Below, one piece after another: positions 24,965 through 32,936 of a stretch of 64,000 nucleotides of DNA (the stretch's first letter is position 1; every line of letters starts with the position of its first letter). Position numbers and translations under genes: made by a program. The DNA lies in assembly GCA_020161435.1 (NCBI GenBank), contig JAIUNV010000003.1:186001-250000 (forward strand), given 5' to 3'. The notes under the pieces were generated by a model. It was not told where the DNA came from. It ran no database searches and saw only the letters and a program-made list of their open reading frames with translations. The DNA is from Bacteroidota bacterium (GTDB lineage: Bacteria > Bacteroidota > Bacteroidia > Chitinophagales > Chitinophagaceae).

Positions 24965-26162
24965 GGATTCGTTTAGCAATCAGAGAAACGATTTCTTTGG
25001 CCAAATCTTGTTTGGACATAAGCGGAAAAGATTGAGACAAGCCGCCCGGCTCAAAAATAGTGACTTTGTTGTTGGCGCTACCGAACGTAGCACCTTCGTC
25101 TTGCAGTGAATTCATTACAATCATGTCGGCATTTTTGCGCTGCAGCTTTTCAATAGCATTTGCGGCTTCGTTATTGGTTTCAAGTGCAAAGCCTACCAAC
25201 AATTGATTGGCGCTTTTATTCATTCCACAATGCTGTAAAATGTCTGGGTTTTTTACCAGCGACAATCCCAACTCGTGGGCTTGCTTCTTAATTTTTTGAT
25301 CAGCAACTGTGGCGGGACGGTAGTCGGCCACTGCTGCGGCCATTACCCCAATTTGCGTGTGAGGAAATACGTTTGCCACAGCATCAAACATTTGCTGTGC
25401 AGTTGTCACCAATATGGTATTTACAGCACTGTTTGCCCGAAGGTGCGTTGGCCCCAATACCAGCGTGGTTTGTGCACCAGCGGCCTGCAATGCATTCGCA
25501 ATTTCAATGCCCATTAACCCGCTGGAGTGATTGCCAATGAACCTGACAGGATCAATAGGCTCATGAGTGGGGCCGGCGGTTACAATGGCCGAGCGCCCCA
25601 CCAATGGTTTTGAACCCGAAACCATTTGCACAATATGGGCCAATATAATTTCCGGCTCCAACATTCGTCCTTCACCTGTAAGTCCGCTGCCCAATTCGCC
25701 ATGTGCAACAGGAAGCACAATATGACCGTCGCTGCGCAGTGTGGCCATGTTGCGATTAGTGGCAGCATGTAGCCACATGTCTTCATCCATAGCTGGCGCA
25801 ATCATTACGGGGCACGTAGCACTCAGCAGCACGGCCATCAACAAATTATCACACAAGCCAGTAGCAAGTTTGGAAATGGTATTACATGTAGCGGGAGCTA
25901 CAACAATAATATCTGCCCATCTGCCCAGCATTACATGGTTTGCCCACTGTGCATCGTCTTTCACCCATTCTATTGCTACCGGGTGCTTGCTGAGCGTAGC
26001 TAAAACCAAGGGCGATACAAATGACGCAGCTGATGGAGTCATCACAACTTGTACAGTGGCGCCTTCCTTTAACAAGAGCCGGAGTAGTAAAATGCTTTTG
26101 TAAGCAGCAATGCCCCCCGTTATGCCCAACAATATTTTTTTTCCCGACAAGATGCCATTCAT
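24951..26162 (-). CDS. coaBC: Bifunctional CoaBC: PPC decarboxylase / phosphopantothenate-cysteine ligase
   Basis: CoaBC performs two consecutive steps of coenzyme A synthesis: it ligates cysteine to 4'-phosphopantothenate and decarboxylates the product. The 403-residue protein has an N-terminal flavin-binding CoaC domain (ILLGITGGIAAYKS, then APATCNTISKLATGLCDNLL and APAMDEDMW, about 1-175) and a C-terminal CoaB domain (VTAGPTHEPIDPVRFIGNHSSGLMG, then AAVADYRP and KIKK, about 190-403). The upstream codon at 26183 is TTG, so ATG 26162 (MNGILSGKK) is used. It heads the operon coaBC - PorD-like - DUF4296 - scoA - scoB. Confidence 0.95.
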   Translation of the reverse strand: MNGILSGKKILLGITGGIAAYKSILLLRLLLKEGATVQVVMTPSAASFVSPLVLATLSKHPVAIEWVKDDAQWANHVMLGRWADIIVVAPATCNTISKLATGLCDNLLMAVLLSATCPVMIAPAMDEDMWLHAATNRNMATLRSDGHIVLPVAHGELGSGLTGEGRMLEPEIILAHIVQMVSGSKPLVGRSAIVTAGPTHEPIDPVRFIGNHSSGLMGIEIANALQAAGAQTTLVLGPTHLRANSAVNTILVTTAQQMFDAVANVFPHTQIGVMAAAVADYRPATVADQKIKKQAHELGLSLVKNPDILQHCGMNKSANQLLVGFALETNNEAANAIEKLQRKNADMIVMNSLQDEGATFGSANNKVTIFEPGGLSQSFPLMSKQDLAKEIVSLIAKRIHEKA

Positions 26163-26181
26163 ACATGAAAGGTATTGAAAC

Positions 26182-26207
26182 AAAAAACGATAGCCTTGGT
26201 GCTATCG
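26182..26207 (-). terminator. Terminator of the bamD-rpoZ operon
   Basis: A 7-bp perfect stem (cgatagc / gctatcg) is followed by six T residues on the minus strand. The plus-strand side also shows ctttttt-like sequence, so it could act in both directions. It separates rpoZ from coaBC. Confidence 0.7.
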
Positions 26208-26252
26208 CTTTTTAAAGGAATATTTTAGGTTGGCATAAACCAACGAAAATTA

Positions 26253-26594
26253 TTAGCTGAACAAATCCTGATCGTTGCGGCGATGGTAGATTTTATCTTC
26301 CAGAAACTCCTGAGATGCCAACAGTGCTGGGTTTGGCATTCTTTCATATGCCCGTGAAATTTCAATCTGCTCCTTATTCTCATGAATTTCTTCCAGGCTA
26401 TCGGTATGGCTGGCAAACTCTTCCAATTTATTGTGCAATTCTTCTCTCAAAGAAATGTTGATTTGGTTGGCACGTTTTGCAATAATCGCAATTGATTCAT
26501 ACAAGTTGCCGGTTTTACCCTTTATCTCCAGCAGGTTTTTGGTTTCTACAGAACTGCCTGTATTAACGCTTAGTTGACGCCTGAGTTTGCTCAT
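26253..26594 (-). CDS. rpoZ: RNA polymerase omega subunit, Bacteroidota type
   Basis: A 113-residue protein with the RpoZ/Rpb6-like core GNLYESIAIIAKRANQINISLREELHNKLEEF (about 28-60). This region in Bacteroidota omega proteins contacts the beta-prime C-terminus and helps RNA polymerase assembly. Flanking regions are charged. It overlaps the end of bamD by 32 nt, so both are translated from one message, a conserved order in this phylum. The family is divergent from proteobacterial omega, so the name rests on the core motif and the neighbourhood. Confidence 0.85.
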   Translation of the reverse strand: MSKLRRQLSVNTGSSVETKNLLEIKGKTGNLYESIAIIAKRANQINISLREELHNKLEEFASHTDSLEEIHENKEQIEISRAYERMPNPALLASQEFLEDKIYHRRNDQDLFS

Positions 26595-27384
26595 CTTTTA
26601 TGGATTTAATGATGTTTTGTGATTGTGTTTTATAACGAACAACTTCCTCGCCTAATTTACTATCCGGAAAACGGTCGGTAAAATCTGCGCATTCGTTGAG
26701 TACGGTTTCAAATCTTTCTTCCTGCTTGTTGGTATAGCTGTTTTCAGCATACTTAAACCAGCTACGTATCACCATGAGTTTGTATTTGTCGGCCTCATCT
26801 GAATCGGGATAGGTATTCAACAACTCAGTAAAGGCTGTAGCCGATGCCCTGAAATATCCCAACTGATAATACAATTCTGCACTCTTAAAATCTTTTATTT
26901 CCAGCTTACGACGCAGTTCTTCAATCATTTGCAATGCCTCTTTTGCCTTTGGAGAACTGCTGTGCGTATTGGCAAAAGTTTGCAAATGTGTGATGGCCTT
27001 CATGGTAGTCGTTTGGTCGAGCTCCGGTTTAGGCGATTGCTTGTAGTAGCAAAAGGCCCGCATGAACTCGGCCTCTTCGGCACGGCTGCTATTGGGAAAA
27101 TTTTCAAAGAATCCCTTGAATAAATTCTCTGCGTTCAGGTAATCTTTTTGGTTGTAATGGCAGTAGGCCCATTTGTAATACGTGTTTTCGTATTCTGCAG
27201 ACCCTTTTATAACAGGCATTACATCTTCATAAATAAGTTGGGCCTGAGTATATTTTTTAGCATCATAGTACTCATTCGCTTTGGCCAACTTCATATTATA
27301 ATCGCTGCTTTTCAAAATCTTGCCCACATCTGAGCAAGAAACAAGTACCACAGCCGACAGAAAAAGACTTACTAAAAAACGCAT
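26563..27384 (-). CDS. bamD: Outer membrane assembly lipoprotein BamD
   Basis: BamD is the essential TPR lipoprotein of the BAM complex that inserts beta-barrel proteins into the outer membrane. The 273-residue protein starts at ATG 27384 (MRFLVSLFLSAVVLVSC), with the lipobox Cys at residue 17. Five TPR-like units follow, including AKANEYYDAKKYTQAQLIYEDV, AYCHYNQKDYLNAENLF and YFRASATAFTELLNTYPDSDEADKY. The frame opens 12 codons earlier, but that would disrupt the signal. It is followed by rpoZ with a 32-nt overlap. Confidence 0.92.
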   Translation of the reverse strand: MRFLVSLFLSAVVLVSCSDVGKILKSSDYNMKLAKANEYYDAKKYTQAQLIYEDVMPVIKGSAEYENTYYKWAYCHYNQKDYLNAENLFKGFFENFPNSSRAEEAEFMRAFCYYKQSPKPELDQTTTMKAITHLQTFANTHSSSPKAKEALQMIEELRRKLEIKDFKSAELYYQLGYFRASATAFTELLNTYPDSDEADKYKLMVIRSWFKYAENSYTNKQEERFETVLNECADFTDRFPDSKLGEEVVRYKTQSQNIIKSIKDEQTQASTKR

Positions 27385-27462
27385 AAGGATGGCAAAAGTA
27401 GGTAAAAAGCGAAAATGCACATAATCTGGAAAAAAAGAAGTCGGTCGGATGTAAATGTATCA

Positions 27463-27491
27463 CAAAAAAGCCCCTCCAAAAAGGAGGGGCT
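27463..27491 (-). terminator. Terminator of the OmpA/TSP3 gene
   Basis: On the minus strand a 9-bp stem (agcccctcc / ggaggggct) with a ttttt loop is followed by tttttt. Confidence 0.88.
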
Positions 27492-27514
27492 CTATAGCAA
27501 AAAGTTTCAATGAA

Positions 27515-28312
27515 TTACTTGCTCTTGCGGTATTGTGGGTGTGGTGCAGGTACCATGTTTGGACCTTCTTCGCCACTGCAATCTTGCAGATCTACAGTAT
27601 TGGCGTCACCTTCTTCACCATACTTGAATACGAAGCGGTCGCGGCTGATACCCTGCTTTTCAACCAGATAGTTGATTACAGCATTGGTACGATCCCAGCT
27701 CAACTGCTGTTCACGCTTGCTGGCGCCACCGTGGCCTACCACACAAATCTTACAGTTAGGGTTAGCCTTGATAGTTGCAGCAGCTGCATCGAGGATAGCA
27801 GTACCGGCAGCATTGAGGCTTACAGCGCTACCACCAAACTGTACGCTGGGGAGGCTTCCGATATTACAAGCGGGAGGAGGAGGAACGATGTTTTTGCAGC
27901 ACTCAGGATCTGGGCACTTACCAACACCATCAGCATCAACAGGCTGGCAAGTAGTTGGGGTAATCAGTTCTTTATCGCGGCAATCAGGAACACCGTCGCC
28001 ATCTGTATCGCGGCTCTTGCCTTTTGTATCTACAGGGCAACCGGCAGGAGTATTTGGTTCTACGTCGAACTGGTCAGCAACACCATCGTTGTCAGAGTCA
28101 TCCAAAACGGGTTTTGGAAACTTCATAATGCTTGGATTGCTGATTTCGCTATATGGGTAAGCCAATGGGTTGTACCACCAGAGGGGGGCAACACGCTTAT
28201 CAGTAGAACCAGTTTGCTTTTTGTAAGCAGCTTTGTCAGCGGTTTGGCCAAAAGCAGTAGCACCGAGGCTAAGCATGATGGCGGCTACCAGAAAATATTT
28301 CATGTTTTTCAT
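27515..28312 (-). CDS. OmpA family protein with thrombospondin type 3 repeats
   Basis: A 265-residue secreted protein. The signal peptide ends near residue 23 (MLSLGATAFGQ). Calcium-binding TSP3-type motifs follow (DSDNDGVADQFDVEPNTPAGC, about 73-95, and RDTDGDGVPDCRDKE, about 101-116). Cys pairs (CC near residue 138) and a Pro-rich hinge come next, then an OmpA-C-like domain (about 150-265) with VGHGGASKREQQLSWDRTNAVINYL. The canonical GHTD of OmpA-C is here GHGG, a departure from the usual peptidoglycan contact. It sits 54 nt downstream of a beta-barrel gene on the same strand, suggesting a barrel/periplasmic anchor pair. Confidence 0.8.
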   Translation of the reverse strand: MKNMKYFLVAAIMLSLGATAFGQTADKAAYKKQTGSTDKRVAPLWWYNPLAYPYSEISNPSIMKFPKPVLDDSDNDGVADQFDVEPNTPAGCPVDTKGKSRDTDGDGVPDCRDKELITPTTCQPVDADGVGKCPDPECCKNIVPPPPACNIGSLPSVQFGGSAVSLNAAGTAILDAAAATIKANPNCKICVVGHGGASKREQQLSWDRTNAVINYLVEKQGISRDRFVFKYGEEGDANTVDLQDCSGEEGPNMVPAPHPQYRKSK

Positions 28313-28366
28313 AGTCGATATTAGTTTGATGGGTGAGCGAATGCCTCCAATGTTTTACTTCAAAAA

Positions 28367-29305
28367 TTACAGGTTGAAGTTTACAAAGAGATTTGTGAAG
28401 ATGGCACCATCTTTATCTGGAGACAGGCTGCCATTGTTCATGAACCATCCGTCAACATAGTCGTCACGAGTCCAGAGGTACTTAAATTCAAAGCCAAGTG
28501 ACATACGTGAAGCAATGCGGAGTTCAGTACCGAGGCCGGTGCTGAAAGCGTGGCGCCACTGATACTTGTCATTGCCGCCGTTATTGAAGTTCTGTGAACG
28601 ATCATTTACAGCTGCAAATGTTTCGTAAGAGCCGTCAAAGAAATTCTTCAAATCATTACGAATATCCTTTCTTGGACGGATAAAAAATGATCCTGGGAGT
28701 GAAGCATAATTATATGCAGCATTGCCGTTCAACACATCCATCTTAGTTTGATAGATCATTGGAGAATATCCAACCAAACCATAGAAAGCAAACTTGCTTG
28801 ACTTACGATGGAACATGATATTGTTGAAATTGATGATCAAATCCAAGCTTGGAGTGATCATTGTGGTTTTGTAGTTGTGAACATACTTAGACGCATTGGG
28901 AGGCAAAGAGCCATAAGTAGAAACCAAAACTGGGTTGTTCAACAAGTTGCCATTGTCACGGTAATCCAAACCTTTTGTTTGGCCATAGTTAATACCTCCA
29001 CGGAGAGACACTGTATAACCAAGAGCTTTGCGGTAAGAAACGCCGATATTCCAGCCTGGAAGTGGAGGACAGTCAGCATCCAACATAAATAAACCACCGT
29101 TTATTGAGAGTTGGCCCATTGCCTTGGGTACTGGAGGGAAGAAGTTAGACTTTGAATTGCTTTTCCACTCGTTGTACTTGGGAAGGTTACGTGAGCTTAC
29201 TTTGGTTGAATCGAGGTAATCGAGTACTCCGCCCAGCTGGCTAAAACCAGTAGAAACGGCAGCTACTACCAAAACCACTAACAGTGTGAACTTTTTGCTT
29301 GCCAT
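28367..29305 (-). CDS. Outer membrane beta-barrel protein of unknown function
   Basis: A 312-residue protein with a signal peptide (MASKKFTLLVVLVVAAVSTGFSQ). The mature part has alternating hydrophobic strands and aromatic-girdle residues, for example KFAFYGLVGYSPMIYQTKMD and TGLGTELRIASRMSLGFEFKYLW. It ends in a terminal strand IFTNLFVNFNL typical of outer membrane barrels. I do not recognise a named family; it looks like the outer membrane beta-barrel proteins commonly paired with OmpA-like proteins. Upstream in-frame codons (to 29401) give no signal peptide, so ATG 29305 is used. It is followed by the OmpA/TSP3 gene, probably in one operon. Confidence 0.7.
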   Translation of the reverse strand: MASKKFTLLVVLVVAAVSTGFSQLGGVLDYLDSTKVSSRNLPKYNEWKSNSKSNFFPPVPKAMGQLSINGGLFMLDADCPPLPGWNIGVSYRKALGYTVSLRGGINYGQTKGLDYRDNGNLLNNPVLVSTYGSLPPNASKYVHNYKTTMITPSLDLIINFNNIMFHRKSSKFAFYGLVGYSPMIYQTKMDVLNGNAAYNYASLPGSFFIRPRKDIRNDLKNFFDGSYETFAAVNDRSQNFNNGGNDKYQWRHAFSTGLGTELRIASRMSLGFEFKYLWTRDDYVDGWFMNNGSLSPDKDGAIFTNLFVNFNL

Positions 29306-29451
29306 AGAAAAATTAGTTGTGATTATAGAATTGCAAGGGGTAATCGGGGGCAAATTTATGCATGTGGGACTAATAAACAAATTTAATCTGCTGTATCTCA
29401 TCTATTTAATACAGGATTTACAAAGTATGGTCTGGCCAGAAATCATCAGTC

Positions 29452-29479
29452 TTTTGTCGCAGATAAATCCATTATTTTG
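29452..29479 (+). promoter_or_regulatory. Promoter of the polyprenyl synthase gene
   Basis: TTTTG (29452-29456) and a TATTTTG (29473-29479) box lie 16 nt apart, 17 nt upstream of the TTG start codon. The -7 box is one base short of TAnnTTTG. Confidence 0.45.
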
Positions 29480-29496
29480 CCCCGAAACTTTTTTAA

Positions 29497-30459
29497 TTGG
29501 CTGCATACTCCCCGGTAATCGACGCTGAATTGGCTGCCTTTGAAGTAAAATTCAAGGAGGCGGTGAAAAGTCGTGCCCCGCTGCTCGACCGTATTACGCA
29601 TTATATTATTAACCGCAAAGGTAAGCAACTTCGCCCCCGCTTTGTGTTGCTTTCTGCCAAGCTTTTCGGCCCTATTACCGATGTTTCGTACCGTGCCGCC
29701 AGCCTGGTAGAGCTGCTGCACACTGCTACATTGGTACACGATGACGTAGTGGATGAAAGCCTCGAACGCCGGGGTTTTTTCTCTATAAACGCCCTTTGGA
29801 AAAATAAAGTCGCCGTTCTTGTTGGTGACTATATGCTCAGCAAAGGCATGCTTATGTCTGTCGACAATGAAGATTTTGAGATTCTCCGCATCATGAGTTC
29901 GGCCATCCGTAGCATTATTGAAGGAGAACTGCTTCAACTCGAAAAATCCCGCCGGCTCAACCTGAAAGAAGACGTTTACCTCGAAATTATACGAAGCAAA
30001 ACCGCATCCCTGCTGGCTTCAGCCTGTGCCGCTGGTGCATGGAGCACCACCCAAAACATGGACATTGCCAACAAAATGCACCGGTTTGGCGAACTCGTGG
30101 GCATGGCATTCCAAATGAAAGACGACCTGTTTGACTACGGAACTGATGACGTAGGCAAACCCACAGGTAACGACATCAAAGAGAAAAAGCTTACCCTGCC
30201 GCTCATTTATACCATCAATCATGCTCCTGCCGACCTTCGCAGGCAACTCATTTACAGTATAAAAAATGAGAACCGCAAACCCGACCGGGTAAAATGGATC
30301 ATCGATCAGGTGATTGCAGCCGGAGGAATTGAATACGCCAGCCAAAAAATGGACGAATACCGCTTACAAGCAGCTGCTATTCTCAATGAATTTGAAGATT
30401 CGGAAGTAAAGCAAGCCCTGCTGCAATTGGTAGAATATACCACCAACCGTAAATACTAG
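29497..30459 (+). CDS. Polyprenyl diphosphate synthase (long-chain)
   Basis: A trans-prenyltransferase of 320 residues that extends farnesyl-type primers with isopentenyl diphosphate to build the isoprenoid tail of menaquinone. Both Asp-rich motifs are present: LVHDDVVDE (first DDxxD, about 76-84) and FQMKDDLFDYG (second DDxxD, about 206-216). GKQLRPRFVLLSAKLFG is the substrate-binding N-terminal signature. The start is TTG 29497: a TAA codon precedes it in frame and no ATG or GTG occurs before the conserved region. Chain length (heptaprenyl versus octaprenyl) is not decidable here. recJ follows after 37 nt. Confidence 0.9.
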   Translation: MAAYSPVIDAELAAFEVKFKEAVKSRAPLLDRITHYIINRKGKQLRPRFVLLSAKLFGPITDVSYRAASLVELLHTATLVHDDVVDESLERRGFFSINALWKNKVAVLVGDYMLSKGMLMSVDNEDFEILRIMSSAIRSIIEGELLQLEKSRRLNLKEDVYLEIIRSKTASLLASACAAGAWSTTQNMDIANKMHRFGELVGMAFQMKDDLFDYGTDDVGKPTGNDIKEKKLTLPLIYTINHAPADLRRQLIYSIKNENRKPDRVKWIIDQVIAAGGIEYASQKMDEYRLQAAAILNEFEDSEVKQALLQLVEYTTNRKY

Positions 30460-30496
30460 CCAACTCCTTTTCTTGCCCGCCCCTTACATTTACGCC

Positions 30497-32209
30497 ATGG
30501 AAAAGCGTTGGAAGCTGCTGCCCACACATACCGACCAAACGAATGCCTTGCAACAAGCACTCAAGGTGCACCCGGCTATTTGCCGCCTTTTGGTGCAGCG
30601 CCATGCCGATTCATTTGACAAAGCCAAAGCCTATTTCCGCCCATCGCTGACCGGCCTTCATGATCCATTTCTGATGAAAGACATGGGCAAAGCGGTTGTG
30701 CGTCTTTTACAAGCTTTTGACCAAGGCGAACGCATCATGGTATACGGCGACTACGATGTGGATGGCACCACATCCGTGGCTTGCATGTACCAGTTTCTGC
30801 ACGACCTTCACCCCAATGTTGAATTTTATATACCACACCGCTATAGGGAAGGCTACGGTGTTTCCAAAGCGGGTATTGATACTGCCATACAAAACGGCGT
30901 CACGCTAATTGTTTCGTTAGACTGCGGCATCAAATCGGTCGAGTTGGTGGCTTATGCAAAAGCCAACGGGGTAGACTTTGTGATTTGCGACCACCATATG
31001 CCAGATGAAGAAGTACCCGATGCCGTGGCTATTTTAAATGCCAAACAAAAAGACTGCGCATACCCTTTTAAAGAATTGTGCGGTTGTGGTGTAGGCCTCA
31101 AACTCATGCAGGCAATTTGCACCCGTCTGCAGCTGCCCGATGAAAAATGGATGCGTTATCTCGATCTGGTGGCCACCGCTATTGCAGCCGATATTGTACC
31201 CATGGTTGATGAAAACCGCATCCTAACGTACTTTGGATTGCAGCAGGTAAATAATCATCCCTCTTCCGGCATACAAGCATTAATGCACCTTGCTGAATTG
31301 AAAGCGCCGGTACATGTAAACAATCTGGTGTTTGCCATTGCCCCAAGGGTAAATGCAGCAGGCCGCATGGACGATGCCAAAAAAGCAGTCGAACTGTTTA
31401 TTGAAAAGGACATTGACAAAGCAATGACCATTGCAGAGCAACTGCATTTAGACAATACCGATCGCCGGGAAGCAGACAGCACTATTACAGAAGAGGCGCT
31501 GGCCATGATTGAATCCTTCGATGCCAGCGACAATCGCAAAACCACTGTACTCTATCAAAGTCATTGGCACAAAGGCGTAGTGGGTATTGTAGCCAGCCGG
31601 CTAATTGATAAATACTATCGCCCTACCATTATCCTCACCAATAGCGGTGATAAAGTTTCTGGCTCAGCCCGCAGTGTCATTGGTTTCAATGTATACGAAG
31701 CCATTCATCAATGCAAGGATTTATTGGAAAGCTACGGTGGTCATTTTTACGCTGCCGGCCTCACCATGAAACCGGAAAACGTACCCGCCTTTTGTGCCCG
31801 TTTTGAAGAAGTGGTGCAGCGTACAATTGCTGAAGAAATGCTGACGCCCGAAATCACCATAGATACCTGTATCGAGTTTGCCGATATCAATCCGAAGTTT
31901 TACAATATTCTCTGTCAAATGGAACCATTTGGCCCGGAAAACATGCGGCCCGTTTTTGTAGCCAAAAATGTATACGAAACAGGTGCTTCCCGCATAGTAA
32001 AAGAAACCCATATCAAATTCTCTTTAAAGCAGGGCGCTGTGGTGCTCGATGGCATTGGCTTTGGCATGGCAGAGAAGTTTCCACTGCTGCAGCCCAACCA
32101 ACCAATCGATGTGGTTTTTACCTTAGATGAAAATGAATGGCAGGGCAACAAACGGATACAATTGCGGGTCCTCGACCTCAAGCCTGCCGGCAGTCTCTAT
32201 CAGGAATGA
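30497..32209 (+). CDS. recJ: Single-stranded-DNA-specific exonuclease RecJ
   Basis: RecJ degrades single-stranded DNA 5' to 3' in recombination and mismatch repair. The 570-residue protein shows the DHH phosphoesterase motifs: VYGDYDVDGTTS (about 83-94), SLDCGIKS and the name-giving CDHHMPDEEVPDA. The DHHA1 domain follows (SHWHKGVVGIVASRLIDKYYRP, with GSARSVIGFNVYEAI), and the C-terminal OB-type domain occupies the last 130 residues. The frame opens at TTG 30473, but ATG 30497 (MEKRWKLL) is the better start. The stop overlaps the next start (ATGA). Confidence 0.95.
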   Translation: MEKRWKLLPTHTDQTNALQQALKVHPAICRLLVQRHADSFDKAKAYFRPSLTGLHDPFLMKDMGKAVVRLLQAFDQGERIMVYGDYDVDGTTSVACMYQFLHDLHPNVEFYIPHRYREGYGVSKAGIDTAIQNGVTLIVSLDCGIKSVELVAYAKANGVDFVICDHHMPDEEVPDAVAILNAKQKDCAYPFKELCGCGVGLKLMQAICTRLQLPDEKWMRYLDLVATAIAADIVPMVDENRILTYFGLQQVNNHPSSGIQALMHLAELKAPVHVNNLVFAIAPRVNAAGRMDDAKKAVELFIEKDIDKAMTIAEQLHLDNTDRREADSTITEEALAMIESFDASDNRKTTVLYQSHWHKGVVGIVASRLIDKYYRPTIILTNSGDKVSGSARSVIGFNVYEAIHQCKDLLESYGGHFYAAGLTMKPENVPAFCARFEEVVQRTIAEEMLTPEITIDTCIEFADINPKFYNILCQMEPFGPENMRPVFVAKNVYETGASRIVKETHIKFSLKQGAVVLDGIGFGMAEKFPLLQPNQPIDVVFTLDENEWQGNKRIQLRVLDLKPAGSLYQE

Positions 32210-32886
32210 TGCGTAGAACTTGGGCATACATCCAATACTTTTTTTTCATTGCCCGGCACTGGGATGTCCGGCTGGCAGCGTTTGTGCTGTACCACGAAAT
32301 AAAAGGAGAGCATAAATACAATACCCGTTCTACCGGTATTGATGAACTCCGCAGCAGTCTTACAGAGCAAGACCTGCAACACGCCAGTATTTACCAACCC
32401 GTTAGTTTTTACATAGCAGAACTACTGTTTCAACAGCTGCCGTACCACGTTTTGCATACAGCTTTTTTGGATGCCGGCTGTGGCAAAGGCCGTACCATGG
32501 CCATGGCCGCATACCACGGATTTAAGCAGGTTGAAGGCATTGATTTATCCGCCGCCATGATAGCTCATACCAACGCAGCCATCGCAAGCTGGGCTTCATA
32601 CTACCCTCATGCCAGCTTTCATGCTTGGCAGCAAAATGCGATGTATGTACAAGTGCCCCTGCACACCAGCGTTATCTTTTTATTCAATCCGTTTGACGCT
32701 TTTGTAATGCAAGCGTTTGTACAACGGGTAACAGAAAGCTTGCAGCAACAACCCCGTGAAATGTATGTGCTCTACTGCAATTCCTTATACAAAGACATTT
32801 GGGAAGCAGCCGGATTTGAAAGCATTTTTCAATCGCAAAAAATGCATTACCTCGAAGGCACTATACTGCGCTATATACCACAATAA
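32206..32886 (+). CDS. Class I SAM-dependent methyltransferase
   Basis: A 226-residue methyltransferase with SAM-binding motif I FLDAGCGKGRTMAMAA (about 87-102) and motif II-like VEGIDLSAAMIAHT. The N-terminal 60 residues contain a hydrophobic stretch (YIQYFFFIARHWDVRLAAFVLY) and YNTRSTGIDELRSSL. The substrate is unknown. The longer reading frame begins at 32137 inside recJ, but ATG 32206 overlaps the recJ stop by 4 nt, the usual coupled arrangement; a second Met follows immediately. A terminator is found just after the stop. Confidence 0.8.
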   Translation: MMRRTWAYIQYFFFIARHWDVRLAAFVLYHEIKGEHKYNTRSTGIDELRSSLTEQDLQHASIYQPVSFYIAELLFQQLPYHVLHTAFLDAGCGKGRTMAMAAYHGFKQVEGIDLSAAMIAHTNAAIASWASYYPHASFHAWQQNAMYVQVPLHTSVIFLFNPFDAFVMQAFVQRVTESLQQQPREMYVLYCNSLYKDIWEAAGFESIFQSQKMHYLEGTILRYIPQ

Positions 32887-32890
32887 AAAA

Positions 32891-32913
32891 GCCGGCTGCA
32901 CTTTGCAACCGGC
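32891..32913. terminator. Terminator between the methyltransferase gene and htpG
   Basis: A 10-bp stem (gccggctgca / tgcaaccggc, one mismatch) with a ctt loop is flanked by aaaaaa on the left and atatttttt on the right, so it can serve both convergent genes. Confidence 0.8.
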
Positions 32914-32936
32914 CATATTTTTTACACAGCTTTATT

